Source: Vibrio sp. MEBiC08052
GTDB taxonomy: Bacteria; Pseudomonadota; Gammaproteobacteria; Enterobacterales; Vibrionaceae
Assembly (NCBI RefSeq): GCF_001506075.1
Contig: NZ_KQ947476.1
Location: forward strand, 285,217 to 349,216
Direction of reading: 5' to 3'
Length of the DNA: 64,000 nucleotides
Positions 16,195 to 24,093 of this stretch are shown piece by piece (positions within the stretch are counted from its first letter, which is position 1; each line of letters begins with the position of its first letter). Made by a program: the position numbers and the translations under genes. The notes beneath the pieces are model-generated. The model saw only the letters and a list, made by a program, of their open reading frames with translations, did not search any database and was not told where the DNA came from.

Positions 16195-17424
16195 CTACTC
16201 ATCCCGACTGAACAACGCTTCGATAAACTCTTCAGTTTGGAAAGGACGTAAATCATTAATACCTTCTCCGACACCAATATAGCGAATCGGTATCTTAAAC
16301 TGATCAGCAATCGCAAAAATCACCCCGCCTTTGGCGGTTCCATCGAGTTTTGTCAGGGTAATCCCCGTAACGGGTGCAACCTCACTGAACAGTTTGGCTT
16401 GGCTGATCGCATTCTGGCCGGTGCCGGCATCTAAGGTCAGCATGATTTCATGAGGTGCCGAATCATCAAGCTTCTTCATCACGCGTACAATTTTGCGCAA
16501 CTCTTCCATCAAGTTACCTTTATTTTGTAATCGTCCGGCCGTATCAGCAATTACGACATCGACACCCCGCGCTTTGGCAGCTTCAATGGTATCGTAAATC
16601 ACAGAGGCGCTATCGGCACCGGTATGCTGGGCAATTACTGGTACTTGATTTCGCTCTCCCCAGATTTGCAGTTGCTCAACGGCTGCGGCCCGGAACGTAT
16701 CACCAGCAGCCAGCATGACCTTTTTACCCTGCATCTGATATTGCTTCGCCATCTTACCGATTGTGGTGGTTTTCCCGACTCCATTCACACCGACCATCAG
16801 AATTACGTAAGGTTTTTTCTGCTCACCGATGACTAAAGGCTGCTCGACATGAGAGAGAATCTCTCCCATTTCTTCTTTCAGCAAACCATATAATGCTTCA
16901 CCATCTTTTAACTGTTGGCGATTCGCTTTTTCCGTCAGGTTTTTAATGATCTTGAGCGTGGTATCCATGCCGACATCGGCAACTAACAACTGCTCTTCCA
17001 GTTCTTCGAAAAGATCCTCATCGATCTTTTTCCCCTTGAATAAACCAAAAAATCCGGCACCGATGTTTGCTTTGGTCCGGCTCAGGCTTCTTTTTAACCG
17101 TGCAAAAAAGCCTTCGGTCGGTTTTTCCTGTTCGGTAACTATCACCGGTTGAGATGCTTCCGGGACAGGATCTACGTGACTGGCTTCACTCGCTTCCTTG
17201 GTGTGTTCAGCTTCCACCTCGATTTGACTCTCAGGAAGTTCGACCACTTCATTTTCCGCGTTTTCCGCTGTAGAGACGTCTGCCAGAGACTCGCCTGCTT
17301 CAGGGACATCCTCACTCACATCGCTTGCGGTCGATATTTCAGTCGGATCATTTTTTCCATTGGGAGTCTCATCATCACCAAAACCAAGCCATGACAGCAG
17401 GCCACGCTTCTTTTTTTCTGTCAT
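16195..17424 (-). CDS. ftsY: FtsY, signal recognition particle receptor
   Basis: SRP receptor GTPase that docks ribosome-nascent chain complexes at the inner membrane. The 409-residue protein has a long acidic A domain (1-105, rich in Glu) and an NG domain with GVNGVGKTTT, DTAGR and TKLDGTAKGG. It is the first gene of the ftsY-ftsE-ftsX cluster and divergent from rsmD. The 105 bases after its stop show no feature. Confidence 0.96.
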   Translation of the reverse strand: MTEKKKRGLLSWLGFGDDETPNGKNDPTEISTASDVSEDVPEAGESLADVSTAENAENEVVELPESQIEVEAEHTKEASEASHVDPVPEASQPVIVTEQEKPTEGFFARLKRSLSRTKANIGAGFFGLFKGKKIDEDLFEELEEQLLVADVGMDTTLKIIKNLTEKANRQQLKDGEALYGLLKEEMGEILSHVEQPLVIGEQKKPYVILMVGVNGVGKTTTIGKMAKQYQMQGKKVMLAAGDTFRAAAVEQLQIWGERNQVPVIAQHTGADSASVIYDTIEAAKARGVDVVIADTAGRLQNKGNLMEELRKIVRVMKKLDDSAPHEIMLTLDAGTGQNAISQAKLFSEVAPVTGITLTKLDGTAKGGVIFAIADQFKIPIRYIGVGEGINDLRPFQTEEFIEALFSRDE

Positions 17425-17667
17425 CTGGAAATGTCCTAGATTTATTCATCGGTTCAAAACGTTATAATACCAGTTCTACTGATGACGTCATTGGTATCAT
17501 ACTTTTCTCAGAATATTTATATGCTCAAGAAAAGAAAAATGACAAAGCCGTGAAAAATCTAATCTCAGGCTGTTAAACTTCATCATGCTTCAATTCGTAC
17601 CTTCACCCGTCTGCAACAAAAACAGGCCGGACGGCTATACTAACACTTTATTTTCGGTCAAAAAATC

Positions 17668-18270
17668 ATGGGAAAACATCGTCAGCCAAACCAGTCACAA
17701 AAAAAAGACAAATCAGGCTTCATTCGGATTATTAGTGGATTGTGGAAAGGCCGCAAACTGCCGGTTCATGATGCGGAAGGTCTCAGACCCACCACCGACA
17801 GAGTCAAGGAAACCCTGTTTAACTGGCTGGCAACCGATATCCCTCAAGCCCGTTGTCTCGATCTGTTTGCCGGCTCAGGGAGTCTGGGCTTCGAGGCTGC
17901 ATCGCGTCAGGCTGAACACGTGACCCTGATCGAGAAAAACCCAGCCACATTTCAGCAACTCAAGAGAAATCAGCATTCTCTGTCTGCAACGCAGCTCCGA
18001 ATCATTCAGAGCGATACGCTGCTTTATCTCGCCCAGACGCCACCAGAAAGGCCTTACGATATCGTATTTATCGACCCACCATTCCGACAAGGGTTGTTAG
18101 AGGAAACGCTCCGGTTACTGGAGAACAACCAATGGTTACACGAACAGGCGATGATTTATATCGAGAGTGAAAAAGAATGGCCGGTCACAGCCATTCCTGC
18201 CTCCTGGCAACTCTACCGGGAAAAAGTTGCCGGACAAGTTTGCTATCGCTTATATCAGAAAGCCCCGTAA
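17668..18270 (+). CDS. rsmD: 16S rRNA (guanine(966)-N2)-methyltransferase
   Basis: A 200-residue SAM-dependent enzyme that methylates G966 in the small subunit. Visible are the RIISGLWKGRKLPV start of the domain, RPTTDRVKETLFNW, the SAM motif LDLFAGSGSLGFEA, and the catalytic DPPF in DIVFIDPPF. The basic N-terminal tail binds RNA. It is divergent from ftsY, the standard arrangement. Confidence 0.95.
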   Translation: MGKHRQPNQSQKKDKSGFIRIISGLWKGRKLPVHDAEGLRPTTDRVKETLFNWLATDIPQARCLDLFAGSGSLGFEAASRQAEHVTLIEKNPATFQQLKRNQHSLSATQLRIIQSDTLLYLAQTPPERPYDIVFIDPPFRQGLLEETLRLLENNQWLHEQAMIYIESEKEWPVTAIPASWQLYREKVAGQVCYRLYQKAP

Positions 18271-18279
18271 AACGGGGCT
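18261..18279. terminator. Hairpin overlapping the rsmD stop codon
   Basis: AGCCCCGT (18261-18268) pairs with ACGGGGCT (18272-18279) around an AAA loop that contains part of the rsmD TAA. No long T-run follows rightward, and leftward only three T residues follow, so it is a modest terminator for the convergent rsmD/yhgN pair. Confidence 0.6.
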
Positions 18280-18302
18280 CCAATGGCGGGTCTTAAACAG
18301 AC

Positions 18303-18890
18303 TTAGCCCGCCACATAACTTTTGATACCATCCAAAAACATCTGCGTTGAGACCATCACTAAAAGTAGCCCCATCAAACGTTCGGCGGCCTTCAAACCTC
18401 TTTCGCCTAAAATCCGGTGAAAAAAGTCATAGAACATCAAAATAACAGATGTGCCGGTCCATGCCAGAAAAACAGCCAATGCCAATTCAGGTAACTCATT
18501 TGGTGACTGTGAAGAAAAAACCAGTAACGATGCGATCAAAGACGGACCGGCAATCATCGGAACAGCCATCGGTACGATAAAGGGTTCTTCACCGGCAGCG
18601 AGCCCGGTAATTGAACCGGCACTGGGAAATATCATCTTAATCGCAATGATAAACAGAATCACACCGCCGGATATGCTTAAAGTCTCGGGCGCTACTTTCA
18701 GGAAACCGAGAATGTTTTTGCCGGCAAACAGAAAAATCATCAAAATGAGCAGCGCAAAACACAATTCCCGGATTAATACGATACGTCGTCGTTTCGGATC
18801 GAGGTGTTTTAATATCGCCAGCACGATAGGGAGGTTACCAAGCGGATCCATAATCAAAAACATCATGGTCGCGACGGAAAAAATTTCCAT
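18303..18890 (-). CDS. yhgN: YhgN/MarC family inner-membrane protein
   Basis: A 195-residue protein with six predicted membrane helices and the family sequences MDPLGNLPI near the start and PMIAGPSLIASLL in the middle. Length and residues fit YhgN (UPF0056/MarC) rather than its paralogues. No transported substrate is established; an older link to antibiotic resistance was not upheld. Confidence 0.85.
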   Translation of the reverse strand: MEIFSVATMMFLIMDPLGNLPIVLAILKHLDPKRRRIVLIRELCFALLILMIFLFAGKNILGFLKVAPETLSISGGVILFIIAIKMIFPSAGSITGLAAGEEPFIVPMAVPMIAGPSLIASLLVFSSQSPNELPELALAVFLAWTGTSVILMFYDFFHRILGERGLKAAERLMGLLLVMVSTQMFLDGIKSYVAG

Positions 18891-19022
18891 ATTTACATCT
18901 CAGACGGTCCAATAAAAAACGAAGTATAACAACCTGCAAGCAAGATTTCGACGTCCGAATCAGCTCGTCGGAGTGCTCTATATTCAAGCACTTCCATTCT
19001 CGGAACCACCAAAAGAATTAAC

Positions 19023-19616
19023 TCAAGGGTGATATGGCAACACAGCCACAACCAGCAGACATAAAGCCACTAAAAACCCACTGGTCGTCACTAAAGAGGG
19101 TTGATCAAACCTTTTTTGACCGGGATAGACCATAACCCGAAAAAAAACAACAAACCATAGCGCAGCACCGACAGAGGCTTCCAGAGCACTCCAACTTCGC
19201 GCCTGAAGCCACCATCCGCTGGCAGACCAAATCAGTCCGAGCAATCCGGTACCTAAAACAGCAACGACAGTCATCCGTTTATCGATATAAGGCAAGAAAA
19301 GGAGATAAAGAACAATGCCGAGCGCAATCAAGGTGATCGGCAACCACCACTGGATCGGGTACAGAATATGTTGCCAAAAAGCCAGACTAAAAGCGATACA
19401 ACTCAATAGGAAAGCAGAAAAAGATAATCGAAATTTGGTTTGCCCGACAAAGGACCAGGTAAAAATCAGACAGCAACATAATGCTACTGAACTCCAGATG
19501 ATTGAAGCACACCATTCTGACGTAAGACTCCACATCAAAACCAGCAATACTGAGGTACAAATGAGTCCCAAATAAAAAGAGAATCTGTTTTGGTGACCGA
19601 CATGGCTTTCCTGCAT
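19023..19616 (-). CDS. YhhN-like membrane protein (lysoplasmalogenase/TMEM86 family)
   Basis: A 197-residue protein made almost entirely of hydrophobic helices (about seven), Trp-rich. Length, topology and the location near rsmD and ftsY, where enterobacteria have yhhN, support the family call; no single residue motif proves it. Family members include vinyl-ether lipid hydrolases. The substrate here is unknown. Confidence 0.6.
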   Translation of the reverse strand: MQESHVGHQNRFSFYLGLICTSVLLVLMWSLTSEWCASIIWSSVALCCCLIFTWSFVGQTKFRLSFSAFLLSCIAFSLAFWQHILYPIQWWLPITLIALGIVLYLLFLPYIDKRMTVVAVLGTGLLGLIWSASGWWLQARSWSALEASVGAALWFVVFFRVMVYPGQKRFDQPSLVTTSGFLVALCLLVVAVLPYHP

Positions 19617-20335
19617 ACAAGCTACCTTCGTGTTGAACAGGTGCTAGTTTATAACCGTTTCATGAGAAATCCACCGATGGCTTCAAAAACTTGGATCTGA
19701 GTAAAGAAGTAAATCCTCACAGTATAAAAATAGCACAAAGCTGCAAAAAACCAGGGAAAACAACCATAAATGAATGAACTATGATTTTTAGCAAAAAAAA
19801 TTAAATATAAATGGGAATTTCATCAGTTTTAAATGGCAAAAACAGTGCCAAATAAAACAAATATTTTATTAAAATACAATTAGTTAAATAAAAACATTAG
19901 TAAAAAACAAAATTAATAAAAACACAGACATGACAGACAAAAAAACACATCAGACCACTGACGAATAACCTTCGCAGTAATCTAGTTGATAATTATTGTC
20001 AAAAACATCGATATATAAGCCAATTTTTTGCTTAAAAAGCCCGATAAAAACCATCAAGCTACTTAAACCACCAAAAGCAACAAGGCTAGATAACCACCAC
20101 TATTAAATTCAAATTTAATTTATTAGAATCATATAGTTAAATTGCAATGATCATCAAAAAAACGATATAGAACAAATAACAAACAACCAAAAACAATATT
20201 AAAAACCAGCCATACATCACTACTGAAGCACCATAAACATAGTTTTTCAAAGATTTTACAAAATGAATTTGATCAATCGTGAAAAAATGATATTCTGTAT
20301 AAATCTTAACAAACAAATTATAGGAGCAGTGTGTT
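19617..20335. other. AT-rich intergenic region without a supported gene
   Basis: About 720 bases, much more AT-rich than the surrounding genes, with long A and T tracts. A leftward reading frame at 20137-20343 would encode a hydrophobic peptide but has no ribosome binding site and runs antisense to the leader of the 26-residue peptide, so I do not accept it. Such composition favours nucleoid-protein binding (H-NS type) and recent gene loss or gain. Confidence 0.6.
20269..20296 (+). promoter_or_regulatory. Candidate promoter of the 26-aa membrane peptide
   Basis: TTGATC (20269-20274) and TATTCT (20291-20296) are separated by 16 bases and lie 40 bases before the peptide start. The match to a sigma-70 promoter is fair. 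Confidence 0.4.
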
Positions 20336-20416
20336 ATGATCACGCCATCTCAAAAGCAGGGACTCGTCATGATTGCAGTTATTCTCGGCCTTATGACACT
20401 GCCTCTGATTTATTGA
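20336..20416 (+). CDS. Small single-helix membrane peptide, 26 aa
   Basis: ATG 20336 follows AGGAG (20322-20326) with nine bases between, an excellent ribosome binding site. The product has a short charged N-terminus (MITPSQKQG) and then one hydrophobic helix to the C-terminus. A promoter-like element lies upstream, and the original rho-independent terminator began 14 bases after the stop, before the insertion sequence split it. I do not recognise the family; it resembles other stress-type small membrane proteins in design only. Confidence 0.6.
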   Translation: MITPSQKQGLVMIAVILGLMTLPLIY

Positions 20417-20438
20417 TACCTCGATAAACAAAAAGGGA

Positions 20439-20450
20439 CGCTAAAAAGCG
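20439..20450 (+). repeat. Left target-site duplication of the IS4-family element
   Basis: CGCTAAAAAGCG directly precedes the left IS end and is repeated exactly at 21870-21881. Removing the element and one copy rebuilds an 8-bp hairpin (GGGACGCT/AGCGTCCC) followed by TTTTT, so the target was the loop of a terminator. Confidence 0.85.
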
Positions 20451-20490
20451 TAATGCCGATCGTTTAAGAAAACTTGAATGATCCTAGGGT

Positions 20491-20533
20491 GGCCTCATAA
20501 TCGGTCTCAGAGTAATTTCTGAGGCCGTTTTTT
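20491..20533 (+). terminator. Hairpin and T-run just before the transposase start
   Basis: GGCCTCA (20491-20497) pairs with TGAGGCC (20520-20526), followed by G and six T residues up to the ATG at 20534. It can stop transcription entering from outside. The GAGG within the right arm is the only ribosome binding site for the transposase, so read-through RNA would also hide it. Protection from outside transcription is known for several insertion sequences; here it is inferred from structure. Confidence 0.65.
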
Positions 20534-21856
20534 ATGTCTGAATTTTCTCGCGAGTTACAAATCGCAGCTGAATTTCATTACCCTGAATCAATCGATTCAT
20601 TTCAGAAAAATATTCCTATTGAATGGATTTCTGAAGCAGTAAAGCAAACTGGCCGTGCTGCGGTTAGAAAACGAAGATTTCCTGCGGAACAAGCCGTTTG
20701 GCTGGTGTTGGGGATTGGGCTAATGAGAAACCGCTCTATCAGCGACGTCTGCGATAAGCTTGAACTGGCCTTTCCTGATTCAAAGGGGGAACTTCCCCCT
20801 CTTGCGACTAGCAGTATTGTGAAAGCAAGGCAGCGTATCGGTTTTGAACCATTACGTTACTTATTCCATACCACCGCGACTGAGTGGGAAAAAGAAGATA
20901 CCGCGACCTCAGTTTGTGGGCTGAAGGTTTTGAGTGTAGACGGAACTCAATTCAGGGTGCCTGAAACAAAAGATAATCAACAATTTGGCTATAGAAGTGC
21001 CACATCCACATTCCCTTCTGTATTAGCCGTCACATTAACGTCTACCCGAACTCATTTGGTATCCGATGTGGCTTTTGGCCCGATAACCAATAGTGAAATA
21101 TCTTACGCTCAGCAACTTGTTGGCTCTGCGCCAGATAACTCACTCACTCTTTTTGATCGTGGTTTCTTATCAGCGGAGCTTTTCCAATCATGGCGCGGAG
21201 CTGGCAAGAATATCCATTGGCTGACACCAATCAAGAGTAAGTTCAGATATGAGGTTCTGGAGGAGTACTCTCCCTATGACAAACTCATCAAAATGCCGGT
21301 CTCTCCTCAAGCTCAAAAAGAATATCCTCATCTGGGACAAAACTGGCAAGCTCGCTTGGTACTCATTCCTGAGCCAAAAGGAGAAATCAAAGGCTTCATC
21401 ACATCAATGGAATGCCCAGAAACCTATCCATTGAAGGAGATGGTCAAAGTATACTGGGAACGCTGGGAAATTGAGCAAAGCTACGGTGAGCTGAAACAGA
21501 ATCAACTGGACAACACCACTGTTCTTAGAAGTCAGAAAGCGGAAGGGATTTATCAAGAGCTCTGGGGAGTTTTTATCTCTTACAATCTTGTCCGCTTAGA
21601 AATGAAAAGGATGGCAGAGTATTACGGTGTGGAACCACTCAGAATTAGCTTTATCAATGCGCTAAGACTGATACAAGATGAGTTTTTATGGTGTTCTGGC
21701 CGTACACCAGGGACGGTACCAAAGAAACTTCAAAACCTGAGAGAGAATGGCAAACGGTTCATCTTACCAGAGAAGAGAAAACGCAAACCGATACCAAGAC
21801 AGGTACTCTACAAAGCCCCTCGTTATCCCTATAAGAAAAGAGTCGCTCGCTGTTAA
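20534..21856 (+). CDS. IS4-family transposase
   Basis: A 440-residue DDE transposase. The catalytic residues are Asp136 (SVDGTQF), Asp208 (LFDRGFL) and Glu314 within the IS4 signature Y307-R310-E314-K321 (YWERWEIEQSYGELK). Length is close to the 442 residues of IS4 transposase. The frame is intact. The C-terminal 40 residues are strongly basic. Confidence 0.95.
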   Translation: MSEFSRELQIAAEFHYPESIDSFQKNIPIEWISEAVKQTGRAAVRKRRFPAEQAVWLVLGIGLMRNRSISDVCDKLELAFPDSKGELPPLATSSIVKARQRIGFEPLRYLFHTTATEWEKEDTATSVCGLKVLSVDGTQFRVPETKDNQQFGYRSATSTFPSVLAVTLTSTRTHLVSDVAFGPITNSEISYAQQLVGSAPDNSLTLFDRGFLSAELFQSWRGAGKNIHWLTPIKSKFRYEVLEEYSPYDKLIKMPVSPQAQKEYPHLGQNWQARLVLIPEPKGEIKGFITSMECPETYPLKEMVKVYWERWEIEQSYGELKQNQLDNTTVLRSQKAEGIYQELWGVFISYNLVRLEMKRMAEYYGVEPLRISFINALRLIQDEFLWCSGRTPGTVPKKLQNLRENGKRFILPEKRKRKPIPRQVLYKAPRYPYKKRVARC

Positions 21857-21869
21857 GCGAGCGGCATTA

Positions 21870-21881
21870 CGCTAAAAAGCG
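21870..21881 (+). repeat. Right target-site duplication of the IS4-family element
   Basis: CGCTAAAAAGCG follows the right IS end and is identical to 20439-20450. It runs into the 3' half of the split terminator (AGCGTCCC then TTTTT). Confidence 0.85.
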
Positions 21882-21904
21882 TCCCTTTTTGTTTATCAAA
21901 TCAT

Positions 21905-22276
21905 TCATTCAAATAACTTCGTTGACACAAACTCCCAATGGATATAATAAACACCGAGAGCAATCATCGTCATAATCATCATCACAGAGATGGCTGCACG
22001 CCAGACAAAACGACTACTCCTTGGCATCAACTCTTTCATACACTCATCGTAAGCATCCAAAAATGCTTCACAATCTTCTAATTGATAATCAGTTTCATGC
22101 AGTAACTTGTTCCGTACCGTCGCAATATATCTCAGCTTTTTGATCACATTATGAGGTAGTCGGTTTTCACAACTTGAGATCAGCTGATGCAACCCTCGCC
22201 CTTCTGCATGATATTGAACACGAAGGAGATGCTCCAATTTTCGTGTTCTGATAACAACTTTTTCAATCTCTGACAT
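21905..22276 (-). CDS. HEPN-like (Rx4H) protein with C-terminal membrane anchor, 123 aa
   Basis: The N-terminal 85 residues look helical and contain VRNKLLHE, an R-x4-H motif (Arg55, His60) typical of HEPN-fold and DUF4145-type proteins. A single hydrophobic helix lies at about 92-113. GAGGAGA precedes the ATG. HEPN motifs often mark RNases, but many DUF4145-like proteins are not shown to be nucleases, so activity is open. No antitoxin-like partner is adjacent. It converges on the IS-interrupted terminator. Confidence 0.65.
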   Translation of the reverse strand: MSEIEKVVIRTRKLEHLLRVQYHAEGRGLHQLISSCENRLPHNVIKKLRYIATVRNKLLHETDYQLEDCEAFLDAYDECMKELMPRSSRFVWRAAISVMMIMTMIALGVYYIHWEFVSTKLFE

Positions 22277-22326
22277 GGCTATCTCCTCGATTTCTCCTGA
22301 TGCCCAGATAACCTATGATGCTGACA

Positions 22327-23331
22327 TTATGGCAGCAACCAGCGAGTCAACCGGAAACGAGCACATATCCAACTCATCATCAAAGCACCGATATAGCTCA
22401 TTATAATCCATAATGGAATTACCCAAACCGGATGCCCCGGGAAATTTAACACAAAATGATGCATCGGCCATAAAACCAGCGGATGGAGGATATATATCCC
22501 CAAGCTATAACGGCTGGTAAAACGGATCACTTTTTGCCACAACGGTGAGAAGCTTTCTCCCCAGTGTCGGCACATGACAAAAATCATCCCGGCAATCACC
22601 ACAGTATTCAGCGTTTTGTAGGACAGCCAGCGTTTGACGGTATACTCTCCCGCATCCACACTCAGATGAATCACCATATAAACGGTTACAGCCAGAGCGA
22701 GGCTCCCCAGCAGCGACCATAGCCAGATATGAATCGTTTCTCTGGACAGGTAATACCCGAGTAACAGATACCCGGAATAAAGCCAGAGTGTCTCAGACCA
22801 GAAACCATCCCAATAGAACAAATACGTAACTGAACTGACAAGCCATAGCAATAGATAGCCTTGCGTAAACCATTCATATCGTCTGACAGCCCAATGAAAG
22901 ATGGGAATCAAAGCGTATAGCGGGATAAAGTAATAAAAGAATCCAAGATGATAATAGGTCGCTTCATGGGGCATCTCAGAGAGTCGTATCTTGACGGTGT
23001 TCCAGTCAAAACCACGGGTGTCCCAACCTGACAGATAGGCATAGAAAACCGACCAAATCAGAAACGGAATCACCACTTTCAGAACTCTACGCTGAATATA
23101 GTATTTCCCGTCGAAAGGACGGGGATCACCAACGAGCAATGCACCAGATACCATGATAAATACCGGAACGGCCCACCGGCTGATGCCATTTAATCCGGCA
23201 GCAACTGCCCAGTGGTCAAAAGGAATCGCACCATATTGATGACGAAATGGCCCCAAGACATGAATACCGACCACAAACAATGCCGCCAAAGAACGCAGTA
23301 AATCGAAATAGAAAACCCGACTGGGACTCAT
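22327..23331 (-). CDS. Acyltransferase family 3 membrane protein
   Basis: A 334-residue protein with about ten membrane helices and the family start FDLLRSLAALFVVGIHV, in which the His is part of the proposed active site. The RWAVPVFIMVSGALLV segment also fits. Members O-acetylate surface polysaccharides or other glycans (WecH and OafA types). AAGGAGAG precedes the ATG. No glycan cluster is nearby, so the acceptor is unknown. Confidence 0.85.
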   Translation of the reverse strand: MSPSRVFYFDLLRSLAALFVVGIHVLGPFRHQYGAIPFDHWAVAAGLNGISRWAVPVFIMVSGALLVGDPRPFDGKYYIQRRVLKVVIPFLIWSVFYAYLSGWDTRGFDWNTVKIRLSEMPHEATYYHLGFFYYFIPLYALIPIFHWAVRRYEWFTQGYLLLWLVSSVTYLFYWDGFWSETLWLYSGYLLLGYYLSRETIHIWLWSLLGSLALAVTVYMVIHLSVDAGEYTVKRWLSYKTLNTVVIAGMIFVMCRHWGESFSPLWQKVIRFTSRYSLGIYILHPLVLWPMHHFVLNFPGHPVWVIPLWIIMSYIGALMMSWICARFRLTRWLLP

Positions 23332-23546
23332 CTTGAATCTCTCCTTCTATCATATAGATGACTCTAGCGAGATCGCCCTGTCAGATACAACAATCTGTGG
23401 TTATCTTTTATTCAAACTTGTGTCAGAAATTCACTTTGATAGAAATTACCAATTGATAAAATAAATTTAACCGAATTTATTTCATAATTTGGTCAACGTA
23501 TGATGAACAGGAATTAAACAGAATTCAGAAATAGATGGAGTGTCTT

Positions 23547-24017
23547 ATGAAAACGAATGTTATCGGCTTAGACAGTACAACAAGCCAAAAACTTGCAACA
23601 TCTTTAAATCAACTCCTTGCCAACTATCAGGTATTTTACATGAATGTCAGGGGTTACCACTGGAACATTAAAGGACCAGAGTTTTTTGAACTTCATACTA
23701 AGTTTGAAGAGATCTATACCGATCTGCTGACTAAAATCGATGAAGTTGCTGAACGAATCCTGACCTTGGGAAGTACACCACTGCATACCTTCAGTGATTA
23801 TGTAACGCGCTCTGAAATTCAAGAGCATAAGCAAGCCTCACAGGCGAAAGCAACGGTTGGAGGTTTAGTTCAGGGGTTCGGAACGCTGGTGAAACAGCAA
23901 CGAGAAATCTTAGGGATTGCCGGCGATGCAGGCGACGAAGGAACCGCAGCATTGATGAGTGATTACATCAGAGAACAAGAAAAACAGATCTGGATGTTTA
24001 ACGCTTGGCTACAGTAA
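23547..24017 (+). CDS. dps: Dps/ferritin-like DNA-protection protein
   Basis: A 156-residue four-helix protein. Ferroxidase ligands are visible: His in the NVRGYHWNIKG motif and Glu/Asp in FEEIYTDLLTKIDEVAERI. Dps oxidises and stores iron with peroxide and can bind DNA. I chose the ATG at 23547 (GGAG six bases upstream) over one 12 bases earlier. The short N-terminus lacks a long Lys-rich tail, so DNA binding is less certain. It appears to be a single gene. Confidence 0.88.
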   Translation: MKTNVIGLDSTTSQKLATSLNQLLANYQVFYMNVRGYHWNIKGPEFFELHTKFEEIYTDLLTKIDEVAERILTLGSTPLHTFSDYVTRSEIQEHKQASQAKATVGGLVQGFGTLVKQQREILGIAGDAGDEGTAALMSDYIREQEKQIWMFNAWLQ

Positions 24018-24093
24018 AGTGATTGGCTTTCGCAAACGCATATCACACCCAAGCTAAATTCTGAGAACGTTCTATGACTATCGGTCTGAGGGG

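Larger units (their letters stand above)
20451..21869 (+). mobile_element. IS4-family insertion sequence, 1419 bp, complete
   Basis: Terminal inverted repeats begin TAATGCCG at the left (20451) and end CGGCATTA at the right (21869). They extend to about 17 bp with two mismatches and closely resemble the ends of IS4 itself. The element is flanked by a 12-bp direct repeat, within the range typical of IS4. It holds one intact transposase gene. The intact ends, frame and exact duplication suggest a recent insertion. Confidence 0.92.

Noticed and set aside
20137..20343. Leftward 68-residue hydrophobic reading frame in the AT-rich region
   Set aside because: No ribosome binding site, a GTG start, very AT-rich composition, and antisense to the better-supported 26-aa peptide leader.
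20424..20460. 36-bp terminal inverted repeat of the IS extending to GATAAACAAAAAGGG
   Set aside because: The outer part of that symmetry is the split host terminator plus the target duplication; the IS ends are at TAATGCCG and CGGCATTA.
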